Source: Psococerastis gibbosa (Eukaryota; Arthropoda; Insecta; Psocodea; Psocidae). From it: a DNA stretch of 64,000 nt. Positions 31,827 through 43,113 of this stretch are shown piece after piece. Within the stretch, counting starts at the first letter, position 1, and the number at the start of each line of letters is the position of its first letter. A program made the position numbers and the translations under genes. The notes beneath the pieces were generated by a model. The model made no database searches, was not told where the DNA came from, and worked only from the letters and a program-made list of their open reading frames with translations. The stretch is from assembly GCA_963971405.1 (NCBI GenBank), contig OZ020490.1, positions 9,286,874 through 9,350,873 of the forward strand, written 5' to 3'.

Positions 31827-32661
31827 GAACCAGTCCGAGTTTACTCGAACATGCCTTCCAATTTATAAATTAGTAGATAGGCATAATGTGAAATTTCGTA
31901 TAGTAAATAATTTCCCTATGGTTAAATTCCAGATCCCAGGGGGGTGGGGGTCCACCTCAATATATTAAAAACCCCTTAAAACTCGATTGCGTATTCTGGA
32001 ACGAACAGATCAATACATTGTAACAGTAGTAACAATGACAGGGCGCGCAATGTATTGGAGCGTGAATTTTCCATAATCTATTTTTAATTTTTTTTTGCAT
32101 AGAACCAATTATTTTTTGGGAAATCAACCTACTTGGTTTTGTTACTCTATTGAACACCTAAAACAAGCCTGAAGGTAGAAATCATCGAGAGAAAGGTTCC
32201 GCAGAAAAATTATTTTTTAGTCATTTTCCATTAAAATTTATTTTTATTTGTTTACCCCCAGAAGCAAACTATCAAGGGGTAAGCGACCCTCCGTATTTTG
32301 TTGACATTTATAACGACTACAATATATGAGAATTAAAAAGAAATCCTGGGAGCCGTTTTTGAAAAATAATTTTTTAGACGTTTTTTTTGGAGTTTTTTGA
32401 GAATAAAACCTCCCAAAATTGAGTTAGCCCAAAATAAAAAAAATAGTCCCGAGGTATGATTTTTGTGAACCTACTTGTACATGCCAAATTTCATCAAAAT
32501 CGACCGAGTGGTTTGCCCGCAAATCTACTCACAGACAGACATTTCGTAAAACCCACTTTTTTTGGTTCCTGGGACCTCAAAACGTGTAAATCCGTTGAAA
32601 TCTTGGAATCGAATATTTCGACCATCACAAAGCTTTCCTTATACTACGTGTAAATTGGAAA
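31827..32661 (-). mobile_element. T4 repeat, near full length
   Basis: Same margins as at 5.7 kb: AACCAGTCCGAGTTTACTCG then CTTCCAATTTATAA at the left, and TACGTGTAAATTGGAAAG at the right. The internal blocks keep their order; the G-run near 31,940 and the CAGACAGACA tract are shorter than in other copies. Confidence 0.7.
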
Positions 32662-33094
32662 GGAATAAAATCAATAAACAGTATATAAAATAAATTCTAA
32701 AAGTAATCAAAATAGATTATCTAAACAATCATGATATAATGCTCTGTATGTAGCTTACAAAAGGGTTGAGAACGGGGGGGGGGGGTGTAACTAGCCATTT
32801 AGCCATTTACATCATGTTGATATATCTGTATACAGACACAGGGTGACCAACATGTCGGCTCTGATGTATCGCCCGACATTGCTGAGGTTTTATCAGATCC
32901 TGTTGGTGCCCCTGGATACCGGCAGCTGTCTACTGCAAATCACATAATATTTTGTTTCTCTTCATAATACATACAATATGGGATATTTATATTAGTCAAT
33001 ACCTTTTTTTGCCTGGTTGACGTTGACTCTACTCATCTACTTACGACTTATTTATTTATTTATTTATTTACTAATTTTAGCAATTAATTAGCGC

Positions 33095-33366
33095 CTCGAA
33101 TTTTTTTTTTAGTTTTTTGAGAATAAAATCCCCCAAAATGGAGTTAGACCCAAATGGTCCTAAGGTATGATTTTTGTTAATCTACATGCCAAATTTCATC
33201 CGAATCCACCGAGTGGTTTGCCCGCAAATCGATGAACAGACAGACATTTCGTAAAAAACACTTTTTTGGGTACCTGAGACCTCAAAACGTGTACATCCGT
33301 TGAAATATCGGAATCGAACATTTTGACCATCACAAAGCTTTCCTTATACTAAATAGGAAAGCGAAA
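33095..33366 (-). mobile_element. T4 repeat, 3' portion
   Basis: Begins inside the TTTTTTGAGAATAAAATCCC block and runs to ATACTAAATAGGAAAG. The 5' two thirds are missing. Confidence 0.65.
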
Positions 33367-35024
33367 ATAATTCAAACAAAAGTTGTAGGTGTCAAAAAAC
33401 CTCTTAATCTAAAAAAAAAACATTCCCTTCCCTAGTTGACATTGTCAATTGTATAAACAGTACTTTAGATCTAATGTAGAACACCCCTAATGTTCCCACG
33501 CTGTAACAAATATCCATCAGAACTCTAAGTTGCACCCACAGCAACACATTCCACGGATTAAACAAAAAGTCTTTCAACATTATCCGAGAAAAAATTCAGA
33601 CGGTTCAGCGAGTTCTTCCTTTAACCAGCAAAAGGCAATTTTCCGGCGGAAAAGCCACATTTTCCTACCAACTCCAATGTTAATTAAAAAAGTGAGAGAA
33701 ATTTTGTCTTTTTAAATTAAAAGTAATAAGAAACAGTTCCGGGGTTGTCTCACCCGGAAACTTTTTGAGCGACTTGAAAATTTGCAATTTGACTCTAAGC
33801 TATTAATTAATCTGCCCAGTATAATTACTGTATTTTTGGATTGTTGTATACGCGAAACTGTAAATTAATTAATTTTCCGCGGAAAGAATACATTTTTGGT
33901 TGGGCTTTACTTGTGTACTACCCAGTCAATTTTTAGTTTTCTGCAAAGTCGCCTTCGTGATACGTCCAATTATTTGACTTTATACTGTATGTACCTGACC
34001 GGAAGGAATAGCATTTCGATACCTTACTCGACAAAGGTCTTAAATCAAAAAAATGCGAAATTGAGTTATTATTATCGTTGGATTCAGAAAAAAATACTCC
34101 TTCCAGTGGCAATGCACTCAAATCCTGATTAAAATCGTATGAAGAGCTAAAGTGGATATAGAAAACCATATAAGTCCTCCTTACCAAACTCTGTGTGAAC
34201 AGGTCTTAAGTCCAAAATATAATAATTCTATCCTTTTTTAGGGTGCCAAATTGTTATACTTAATACATATTCAGATAAAAACTTGAAAATTACTAAAAAA
34301 TATCCCAAAAGTAAGTCGAGTATTTTTTTTAACAGTTTTTTATCTCTCCTGAAAAATTACGATTTTTGATTTATGGCCTTTGCAGAGTAAGGTATCGATT
34401 TGGGATTTTTATTTTTATTTTTTGTTTAACTTTTAAAATAAATTACACAATGGAATAAAATTGGTCAGTTTTTATGGAATCTTGCTTCTTCCTAATGTGC
34501 TTATTCCAAAACCCGTTGAAGTCTCAAATTCAGAAGCTTTCCCTTTAACGAGTATAATTTATAAGAAAGCAAGAAACCATTACTTACTCCTGAATTCTAC
34601 AACAGGAGTGTTTTCCTGCGACACTGCCAGGTGAGTGTTTTTTGAAAAATGCAGGTTTAGTTGCCTCACATTGTATTTCGAATCCAGACTGATGTAGAGA
34701 TTTTTAAATTTTAATAACAGAAAAAAGATAGAATTCCATGGCATATTATATTTCATTTACAAGATACAAGCAACACTAAGGCTTAAAAACATAAACAATG
34801 CAAAAAGCTTGTCTAATAAATAACCTAAATCCACCCAGGATTAATATTAAAAAAGAAAAAATTTGAAGTTACTGCATCCCGGTGCACAGAAAACACTACA
34901 ATATGTCTTCATCAGACCGTAATTTGGTTTACTTGTGAAACAATGGAATTAATTTAAGGTTTTTCTAAGCAATAAACTAGCGCTGAGAAAACGTATCTCT
35001 GTAGATTACTCGCATTCTTTTCTT
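33367..35024. other. no feature recognised
   Basis: AT-rich sequence. Frames of up to 84 codons (33,896-34,187) occur on both strands with no domain. Confidence 0.35.
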
Positions 35025-35600
35025 AAGTGAAAAACCTAAGTAACTTAGCATAGATCACGGAACAACTGCAGAAAAGTAATAATTTTGTAGACCACTTGAC
35101 AGCTGTTTCTTCATTCCGGGTAACCTGTAGCTGGGTATATTAACTCCTATAAGTTGTCAGAATGGCGTAGAGGTAACGACTCGGACTATCATCCAGAAGG
35201 TGACTGGTTCGAGTCCCACCCGAATGCCAAAATTTTCTAGTGGTACAATTATTTATCTTCTGACTACCATGCTTCGGAGGGCATGTAAAGCCGGCGGTCC
35301 CGGCAGTCTTCCCTGACTGTCGATAGGTTAAACAGGAGGCTGTTGATGCAACCTGAAAACTCCTGTACCACGGGTAGTACCACCCCGACACGAATTTACT
35401 TTTTTTTGACTCCTATGAGGTTGCCACATCTACGCTCTGCAGCTTGATGAAAAAGTGAAGAAGTGAAAAACCTTAGTAACTTAACATACAATAGATCACG
35501 GAACAACTGCAGAAAAGTAATAATTTTATAGACCACTTGGCTGTTTCTTCATTCCGGGTAACATATAGCTGGGTATGTTAACTCCTACGAGGTTGCTACA
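35025..35600. repeat. tandem duplication of about 430 bp spacing, one copy holding a SINE
   Basis: The block CACGGAACAACTGCAGAAAA with AGTAATAATTTT, GACCACTTG and TTTCTTCATTCCGGGTAAC occurs at 35,056-35,150 and 35,496-35,585. The segment between includes the SINE family B insertion, so the original period was about 180 bp shorter than now seen. Confidence 0.7.
35157..35408 (+). mobile_element. tRNA-derived SINE (family B) with target duplication
   Basis: The tRNA-like head has TGGCGTAGAGGTAACGACTC (A box) and TGGTTCGAGTCCCACCCG (B box), followed by ACCATGCTTCGGAGGGCATG, a segment shared with family A, and a T9 end. It is flanked by ACTCCTATAAGTTG (35,143-35,156) and ACTCCTATGAGGTTG (35,409-35,423), near-identical target duplications. 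The 83-codon minus frame over it is a by-product. Confidence 0.8.
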
Positions 35601-36360
35601 TCTACGCTCTGTAGCTTACCGGAGTACTGGGTAGGTAGTCTGCCTTTTGTTTTTTCGGGTATTATAATCAATTATTATTATTAGCAGTAGAAATAGTAGT
35701 GGTAGTAGTAGCAGAGAGAGCTAGAGATCTTATTTTTACTTTTATTACACTAGTATTACTGTTTTATAAAATTTGTCAATTGTCAATATATTGCTCCTTG
35801 TCCAGTGTTACCAGGCAAGGAAAAAAAGTGAAGTGAATTGAACTAATGAAGTAATGGTATTTTTACAGACCTGGCACTGCCTCTGAAAAAAACTCACAGA
35901 AATTTTGTAAATTGTTCCGGAATTTCACAAGCCTTGTTTAACTTATGCGAAGAAAAATGCAATTATTAAAAAAAAAAGTCCTGGTTGGCGAATTAAAAAG
36001 TGCCCAAAATATACTATTTTCAAGTGTCGGTTAAATTTTAGATTAAGTCCCTGAATATCCCGGTAAATATCTGGAATTTTATAATTCGAAGCATTCCGCT
36101 ACTATTCCCGCAAAGCGGCATTGCTGATTTTTTATGGAGGTAGGCCAACTTGTAGCGTGGCCAATTGAACCTTGCTCTGCCATTGGCCATTGGTTCACTT
36201 CTTGATGTCAACCCATAACGACTACAGGTTCCAACGGGCAAGCTCAGACATGCTTGCCATTAACATAGTAACAGTTCTTAGCTCGACGTAATCAAGCATG
36301 AGAACGAGTCTTCAGAAATGTAGGTTTAAATATAATTACGGTTAGCATGAAAATAAGATT
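35601..36360. other. no gene recognised
   Basis: AT-rich, with a GTAGTA tract near 35,697. A CTCCTTGTCCAGTGTTACCA stretch near 35,791 resembles TCCTTGTCCAGTACTCCCTG at 15,059 and may be a small shared repeat. Confidence 0.35.
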
Positions 36361-36364
36361 TTAT

Positions 36365-36640
36365 AGTCGCCTGATAAGCACAGTGTCTGTCGTGGGTTCG
36401 AATCCCGCCAAGTCCAGTTTTTCTACATCCTCTAAATTTGGGTTGTAAAACGAAGGTTACCCCTTCAACTTAAGTTAGTTTATATTATTTTACCACATAA
36501 TATTAATAAATAAATAAGGACTCTTCATTGTTTCTATTACTAAGCCAACCTAGGGGAGTTAGGGCTATAAAGCCCTCTCTTTCACTTAACTATAATGTAC
36601 AATAATGCAATATATTGAATATTTTACATGTTACATATAC
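36365..36640 (+). mobile_element. SINE family C with a nested SINE-A tail
   Basis: The tRNA-like head (AGTCGCCTGATAAGC, then GTGGGTTCGAATCCCGCC and AAGTCC) is followed by TTTTTCTACATCCTCTAAAT and the body block AACTTAAGTTAGTTTATATT, which resumes after an insertion as AATGCAATATATTGAATA. The insertion (36,521-36,591) is the 3' end of SINE A on the minus strand. Confidence 0.7.
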
Positions 36641-37030
36641 ACATACGATATTTTCGCAGGATGCAACAAATACACAAATATAAATGCGTACCCTTATTTA
36701 GTAATGACAACCGCGGAAGGGTTCTGTCACTGGAAATACGTGAAAAGAACAAAATGTCAAGGGGGAAACCCCCCTCCCAGATGGAGGGGGCAACCGAGGG
36801 CACAGGGACGGGGGGGGGGGGTGCAGCAGGCTAGTGACACATGTCGTTAAAACCTCCAACAGTCCACCTCCCCCCCCCCCCTCTAGCTGTACAGCGCGCG
36901 TGTTGTGTCATTTACAATACCTCATTTTTGACCATACATTGACATGTTGGAAAATGTAGCATTGCGTTTGATGACACGGAAGATAATTGGTTTTTGATCA
37001 GTTTACGAAATTTCAATAATGTGTGTTGTT
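36641..37030. other. low-complexity G- and C-run region
   Basis: G-runs near 36,811 and a C-run near 36,871 lie in otherwise plain sequence. No gene recognised. Confidence 0.35.
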
Positions 37031-37035
37031 TGTTT

Positions 37036-37405
37036 CTAACGCCTGCTTTCAGCATTTCTGCTTTAAGCAACCCTGTCAGCCTGGCGGGGAGAGTGAGTCT
37101 GTTTGTTAACTTAAGGCACCCTAAGGGCAGACTCCATCACCTCGGGGGAAAGGGTAGTTGACTGACAGGGTGGACCTCCTGATTATAGTGGATTCCGAAC
37201 CACTTGGGAAACATGGTAAAGTCACACGACTAAATCGGAGGGGACCAGGACTCGACACGCACGTAAACTGACCGGTATAGTCTCAGCGCGTTATCATGTC
37301 CCACCATGTTCCCCTGCGAACGCTGTGGACACTACCAAGTTTGCCGCAGTTTGAAACATGTTCTGCTCTCATGCAATCAACATGGTAAGGCCGTTGGCGA
37401 AAGGT
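37036..37405 (+). repeat. R5 interspersed repeat, near full length
   Basis: Runs from AACGCCTGCTTTCAGCATTT through AGTGAGTCTGTTTGTTAACT, TATAGTGGATTCCGAACCAC and GCGTTATCATGTCCCACCA to CAACATGGTAAGGCCGTTGG. It matches 61.95-62.29 kb closely, and the inverted copy at 41.77-42.11 kb less closely. Non-coding; SINE-sized, but a true Pol III promoter is not evident. Confidence 0.7.
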
Positions 37406-37505
37406 AAGGGTTTGTAGTGCAGGGGAAAATCAAGTCCAGGGTTTGAGCGATCGAAGTCTGCTAAGGGAGGTTTTTTTTTACTTTGAGAGGAAGCTGGCCA
37501 CTCCT

Positions 37506-37835
37506 GCACCCCTATAATGGCGATTTGGGATTAACATAACACCAGGTTTTATTCAATCGTTCTAAACAAATGAATGCAAAATGCGCGGGAAATTCAAATT
37601 GATAAAATTAATTCTCGGCTATATTTTTTTGGTGAGTTATCAATTTTTCCTCCCTTAATACAACCATTTTCTTGTATTTCAATCATGCGATGTTAAAATA
37701 TGTGCGGGTAATTCGAATTAATATATTCTAATTTCCAGCACATATTTTAACATCGTCACGCGACACCTTACTAATGTGGCATTAAAAAATAAACACCGGT
37801 GTTAAGTTAATCCCAAAGTGCCATAATAGGGCTGC
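37506..37835. mobile_element. T1 MITE (330 bp)
   Basis: Left ATAATGGCGATTTGGGATTA and right TAATCCCAAAGTGCCATAAT then GGGCTGC are inverted repeats. GCGCGGGAAATTC appears inside, and the right arm has GTCACGCGACACC where other copies carry a CACGTG box. Sequence type matches the 7.0 and 13.3 kb ends. Confidence 0.75.
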
Positions 37836-37871
37836 TTGGATTACCCCGAACTAGGTTAGTTGATATTTTTG

Positions 37872-38415
37872 CTTTCCAATTTATACGTAGTATAAGGAAA
37901 GCTTTGTGATGGTCGAAATTTTCGATTCCGAGATTTCAACGGATTTACACGTTTTGAGGTCCCAGGAACCCAAAAAAGTGGTTTTTACAAAATGTCTGTC
38001 TGTCGGTCGGTCTGTTCATCGATTTGACTAAAAAATGCGAAACCTTTCTATCGATGATTTCTACCTGCAAGCATGTTTTAGGTGTTAAATTGAGTAACGA
38101 AACCGGATAGGTTGCTTTCCCAAAAAAATATTTGGTTTTGCCCAAAAAATTATTTTTTGAAAAAAATGATAGAAAATTCGCGCTCAAATGCATTGCATGC
38201 CCTGCCATTATTGCTGTGTGGTAATTAATGTGTTTGTTTGACCTATCGAGAATTTACCTCACTTCCAGTGACGTCAGGTGAACAACCGCCCCCCCCCCCC
38301 CCGAGATATCGGAAATTTAACCATAGGAAAAATATTTGCCATAAAATTACTAATTTTCTCTATCTAATAATTTTGATAAATTGGAAAGCATGTTCGAGTG
38401 AACTCGGACCGGTTC
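37872..38415 (+). mobile_element. T4 repeat, inverted orientation, internally deleted
   Basis: Begins CTTTCCAATTTATACGTAGT and ends ATAAATTGGAAAGCATGTTC followed by GAGTGAACTCGGACCGGTTC, so both termini and the outer margin are present. The central third (after the TGTCTGTCTGTCGG tract) is missing compared with 5.7 kb. Confidence 0.75.
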
Positions 38416-39374
38416 TTTTATTGAGGGCCTTTCCGATCATCGATACTTATCCAGCACTGAGCCTGCCCATGTTCACCTCATCCGTTAAAGACATTGTAAA
38501 CGGACCTGTGCCTCGACTGTGTTTTATTTTATTTTATACAGATATACTACTGTTTTATGTGACTTTACTGTTAGTGCTATCAAATTTGGACTTAAATCTG
38601 TTGATGGTAGAAATTTAATCTGTTTATTTATCATCATATTAATGCTCCACCTAAGTCTGGCATGTTTAACAAAGAACATCAAGTTAACAGAAAAAGATAA
38701 GAGGATACCACAAAGGCTCGGTGTAAATAATCTGTAGCGAGAACGACGCACATTCTATCATTTCGGTTTCAGTAATCTACTACTACGACTACTACTACTA
38801 CTACAACTACTACTACAGTAATCGTCCGTGGCCTGCAACTTTGCCCAAATCTACTACTACTACAGTAATCGTAATATGCTGCAGTGCTCAGCCAGTGTGC
38901 AGCTTAAATTTGAAAAAAAAACTTAATCTACGTTCAGTCAGTAAGTTGTTTATGCTTAGTTTATCGGTGTTAACCCGTTGAGATGTGTTTTTTAGATATT
39001 TTCGAAATGCGTTCAATTGTTTAATAGTTTTTACTTCATCAAACCAGCATCGTATTTGCTGGTTAAAAAAAAAAAATCCGAAGACAGCGCCGCGACAAAA
39101 CCAAAATATTTGCCAACATTGACAGTTATTAAGGTCAGGAAAAAAACGTGAGGAAAAAGTGTCTGCTGATATATTATTTTCCCTCCGATACCTTCTATGC
39201 CTATATTAGCATTTTTCCGATATATCGCTTTCTGGCTGGAATCAGCTTCATGTCTTGCTTACTAAAATCTTCCTCCTGCGTCACTTGTTCCCTTTATGTC
39301 CGCTTTCGATGCTTCATTCATTTTATGATATCACTGAAATCATGGCGGTTCTTGGCGGTTTGCCTCCCTTAAGG
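38416..39374. other. no gene; CTA microsatellite
   Basis: Two blocks of CTACTACTA-rich sequence at 38,778-38,820 and 38,853-38,870 share ACAGTAATCG. Open frames up to 75 codons have no domain. Confidence 0.4.
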
Positions 39375-39800
39375 GGTCTATAGGAATCTTGGGATAATGT
39401 TGTGAGCTATGCGACAGTAAAGCCCTGAAGTAAGCTTGCTTATGTCCGCTTTCGCTGGATTTCCCCGTGCTCAATGCGGTTCTTGGTGAAGTTAAACAAC
39501 AGTAAAGTCCTGACGTAAGATTGCCTACGCCCGCTTTTTGACCTATTGCCTGATTTCATTGTAATCAATGCGGTTCTTGGTTGCTTGCCTCTTATGAGGT
39601 GTCTACAGGTATAGGAATCTTGGGATAATGTTGTCAGCATTGCAACAGAAAAGCCCTGAAGTAAGCTTGCCTATGTCCGCTTCCGCTTGATTTCCTTGTA
39701 CTCAATGCGGTTCTTGGTTGCTTGCGCCGGTCTATAGGAATCTTGGGACAATTTACTTAAGTTAAACAACAGCTAAGTCTTGACGTAACATTGTCTATGT
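39375..39800. repeat. tandem repeat, three to four diverged units
   Basis: The chain TCTATAGGAATCTTGGGATA, ACAGTAAAGCCCTGAAGTAA, GCTTGCTTATGTCCGCTTTC and TCAATGCGGTTCTTGG recurs in whole or part starting near 39,378, 39,480, 39,605 and 39,730. It abuts the unrecognised gene region at 39.9-40.9 kb. Confidence 0.7.
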
Positions 39801-39899
39801 CCGCTGTGGTATGTCTGGGGTGATCTTCGGAGGTAGATAGCAGATGAGCCACAATTCTTCGTCCCTGCTGTTTTAGATAACTTCCTCGTCTTCATCCAT

Positions 39900-40270
39900 T
39901 CACGTACTTCCCCGAAGTCTTCTACCCCCATAGCCGCCATCACAACCGTCTAGCCGAACCTCAGCGACTTTTGAATATAACAATCCCAACAGTCTCTTTG
40001 TCTCAGAGTTAACTTTCCAAGACATCTTCCCAAACTCAACAACCACTTCTTGGCTTTCTTGTTTCTTTAATGAGTCACCATTATTCCTCGCTCTTGCTTT
40101 CAATTCCTCATCACCACCCATTCAAGCAGTTCCCGGGCGTCTCCTACTCCCATAATCCGCAACACAAACACCTAGCCGAGCCTAAGCGACTTTTGGAATC
40201 AACCACCCCAACAGCCTCCCCAACGTATTCTACCCCCATAGCCCTCTTCACAAGCATCCAACCGAAGCTC
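39900..40270 (-). pseudogene. reduplicated C-terminal units of the same coding region
   Basis: The segment encoding SWKVNHETNRLFEVLSPKGN and GYGGR in the 225-codon frame recurs about 308 bp downstream as SWKVNSETKRLLGLLYSK, then RLDGCDGGYGGR (ending 39,900). A shorter middle copy lies at 40,148-40,200 in another frame. Each is followed by a GATGAGGAATTGAAAG-like or GATGAAGACGAGGAAG-like block. These are tandem-duplicated, partly decayed gene ends. Whether any of them is spliced to the upstream frame cannot be told. Confidence 0.5.
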
Positions 40271-40876
40271 ATTACCCTTCGGAGACAACACTTCAAATAG
40301 CCTGTTCGTTTCATGATTAACCTTCCAAGAATTTTTCTCCACGTATTCAACAACTCTAGGAACCTCTTTAACCATTGACTTGCCCTCTTCAGTCTTCTTC
40401 TCTCCAGAACCTTTCTGAAACAATTTCTTCAAAAGCATCCTCGTCTGGTCATCAGCAACACACTTTGACATCTTTGGACTGCCCACAAACCTCGATGCCG
40501 TTGATAACACAGGGCAACGCTCCTCAGCGTCATCAGTGAAGCTGATCTGGTGTACACTCTGCCTCTTTTTTAATTCTTTATGTCTTTTCATATACTCCTC
40601 GTGTCTTTCAACTTCCTCGCTCTTTTTCAAGAACCTATCTAGCTCCAACTTGATTCTAGTGTCTCTGTCTAGTTCGTTTGTGCTTCTACACAGATTTGCG
40701 GGAAAAAGCGGTGGTATTACCAGTTGTTCAGAAGGTCTGCGGGAATATTGGCTATTGCGGAACCCAGTAACTTCTCTGTCAATATGTACGCGTTCCTCCG
40801 AAGGTATTCCGTCAAAGATCGACCTGGTAAGTTGCATGTGTTCTTCTCCAAGGTTGTCAGGCAAATTTCCTTCCAT
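40199..40876 (-). CDS. unrecognised protein-coding region, 225 codons
   Basis: ATG at 40,874-40,876 has A at -3. The frame also stays open about 28 codons upstream, to a TAA near 40,960, so a 5' exon boundary is possible. I do not recognise the product. It starts MEGNLPDNLGEEHMQLTRSI, has a charged helical stretch ELDRFLKKSEEVERHEEYMK (coiled-coil-like, about residues 78-97) followed by a Lys-rich part, and a C-terminal SWKVNHETNRLFEVLSPK plus GYGGR. There is no signal peptide or membrane segment. Length, balanced composition and lack of TE motifs argue for a real or recently lost gene. Stop TGA is at 40,199. Confidence 0.5.
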   Translation of the reverse strand: MEGNLPDNLGEEHMQLTRSIFDGIPSEERVHIDREVTGFRNSQYSRRPSEQLVIPPLFPANLCRSTNELDRDTRIKLELDRFLKKSEEVERHEEYMKRHKELKKRQSVHQISFTDDAEERCPVLSTASRFVGSPKMSKCVADDQTRMLLKKLFQKGSGEKKTEEGKSMVKEVPRVVEYVEKNSWKVNHETNRLFEVLSPKGNELRLDACEEGYGGRIRWGGCWGG

Positions 40877-40960
40877 GATAGCAATATTTAGTCTCAGAAG
40901 TGAAACCTTGATCTTTAGTCTATGGTAAAACTGTTTGATACCTGGTACAGGCTCCTTTTG

Positions 40961-41344
40961 GCACGGTTACTCTCAATTTTATCTGACCATTTGTAAAACA
41001 ATTGTAGATCCCGCTGAAACCTTCTATTCTTTAATATTAAAATGATGTTGAATTAGAACAAGAAGGATCAGCTGACGGGATTTCGAGAAAGAAAAAAAAC
41101 TAGAAATTTAGGATGTTACATGGTATTCAAATAAAAAACAATATGGTAAATAAATTTGTTTACACGGAAATTCAGAATGGAAACTGAAGTAGATGGTTTA
41201 TTCCTAGTTCATTAGCATACTCGTGGACATTTGATAAGGGCTCAAGGGCTTTTTTTGCCCTAGCGGTATAGCTGTCGCTGAGATTCATTGCAGGCGGCCT
41301 TTCGATTATCGTCTTAGCGTCTCAACAGCTGTGTCCTTCAATAA
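40961..41344. other. upstream of the unrecognised coding region
   Basis: AT-rich; the 5' end or a further exon of the minus-strand gene would lie here but no confident promoter or exon was found. Confidence 0.3.
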
Positions 41345-41575
41345 TCATCTTCTGACGTCACAATTTCAACGATTGGTTGGCAGCAACTCTCTGCATATCA
41401 TCCTCCAGCTCTCTCGGTCCTACGTCTTCCTCTTCAGCTCTTGGTACGTTCGAGCTCCTGCGTCCTCCTTCAGTTGATCCATGAATTCCTTCTTCGACCA
41501 CCCTCTTCTATAGGTACCTCCCATTGTGTCCTCAATGATGGTGTGTACCAGATTTTCCTTCAATATATCTCGGCG
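41345..41575 (-). mobile_element. LINE tail (family c)
   Basis: The minus strand encodes LVHTIIEDTMGGTYRRGWSK then KEFMDQLKEDAGARTYQELK, and ends with sequence matching the tail at 19.0 kb. 5'-truncated fossil. Confidence 0.7.
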
Positions 41576-41769
41576 ATACTCGATAATAAAAATTGTCAAT
41601 GAGCTTGGGTCTAAGAGGAGACTAGTGAATCGTGAGTACCCGGTTCTAAACAAGTGTGATTCACTTAGTCTGTCGTAATCAGAAAGGTACTAGTAAATCC
41701 GAAGTAAAATTACCACAGAGAAAAACCACTAGGGATTTGCCTGTGATATTACCTTAAATCAACTAGCCA

Positions 41770-42110
41770 ACGGCTATACCAAGTTGAATCCATCAGAATA
41801 GGGCTCGTTAAAAACTGCGGCAAACTTGGTAGTCTGCACCATTTTCGCAGGGGAAGATAAAGACATAATAAAGAGCTGAGACTACCAGTCAGTCTATGTG
41901 CCTGTCGAGGCCTGGTCACCTCCGATACAATAGTGTGACTTTAATATATTCTCCAAGTGGTTCAGAATCCACTATAATCAGGAAGTCCGCCCTGTCCGTC
42001 AACTCCCCTTCTCCCTGAGGGGAAGGAGTCTGTGAATAAACAGACTCACTCCCTCTGCCCGACTGACAGGCTTGCAAAAATGCTGAAAGCCGGCGTTGGA
42101 AAAACAAAAC
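41770..42110 (-). repeat. R5 repeat, inverted copy
   Basis: In minus orientation it carries AGTGGATTCTGAACCACTTG, the GAGTCTGTTTATTCACAGAC palindromic stretch, and CAAGTTTGCCGCAGTTTTTA near its far end. It is more diverged than the two plus copies. Confidence 0.65.
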
Positions 42111-42718
42111 AAACAAGCAAAACCTAATTATTTGATCAATTGCGCATTAAGCACCAACCATCATGCATCAAGTATCTTAGTAATACATTTTGTTGTTCAT
42201 GTTATTCAATCAAACTTTGTTGGATTTTTTGTTGTTGTTTGTTTTATGACTAACCGCACCGGTATAGGAACAAATTCCCCCTCCCTTCCCCAGGCGTAAT
42301 AAATCCGGTTGCCCTACATTAGCCATTGATTTTACTTGCATTTCCATTCCGCTGGTTGTAATAGCGTTTAAAATTAATTTCAACTCATTGAGTATGCATA
42401 TACACTACACTATATCGGAGCTGCCTTTATATTATAAGGGGTACTCATTTACCTCCGTGGTAAGTGCAATCTTCTTTCCAGTCACCATCCAGTTTCAAAA
42501 TGGGATTACATTTTGTATATTTAATGTTGAAGTATTTAGCAACTTACCCTTCTTGCGGAGGAATCCTTAGGAATCTGGTCCGATGCAACAGTTCCGAAGA
42601 TTGTAGGCTGCAATAAAAAAAAGAAAAACTTTTATTGCTCGTCTAGCTAAGTAACCGTTTTTCAAGAAGAGTCACGAACTCTGACATTGGGATTCATGGT
42701 ATCTAGAGTTGGACAAAT
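42111..42718. other. no feature recognised
   Basis: No repeat, RNA or supported gene. Short frames only. Confidence 0.35.
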
Positions 42719-42849
42719 AGGAGAGGTAGGAAGAAATGTCAATGCTTACCTGCCACGTCTTTTCAAGGTAATAGAATTAAGACGTGGCAGGTGAGCCCAG
42801 AAATTAAAAAGAAGCATTTTGGGCGGGAAGCCAATGTCCTACCTCTCCT
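42719..42849. repeat. nested double hairpin
   Basis: The outer 13-bp arms AGGAGAGGTAGGA (42,719) and TCCTACCTCTCCT (42,837) enclose a perfect inner 14-bp inverted repeat, ACCTGCCACGTCTT (42,748-42,761) and AAGACGTGGCAGGT (42,779-42,792), around a 17-nt loop. Between inner and outer arms, AATGCTT/AAGCATT also pair. It could be a small foldback MITE. Confidence 0.75.
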
Positions 42850-43113
42850 TTATAGAACTGGTATCAACAAGACTATACCCTGGGCAGTTCTACGCAAATT
42901 CTGGAGGCTTAACTAACTTAGGAGGATTTCTAATGAATTCGTAGTTTAAGGTGCGTGTCGAGCTTAGTGAGTGGCCACTAATCCAAGAATTAAGTTCAAA
43001 AGGTCACTCCACTCCAAATGGCTAGGACGAAATCAAAGTTGAGACCATGAGGGGGGAGGTTACAATTAGTATTATAATTTGCATAAATAGCACAACCTTG
43101 CTATTTCATTTAA

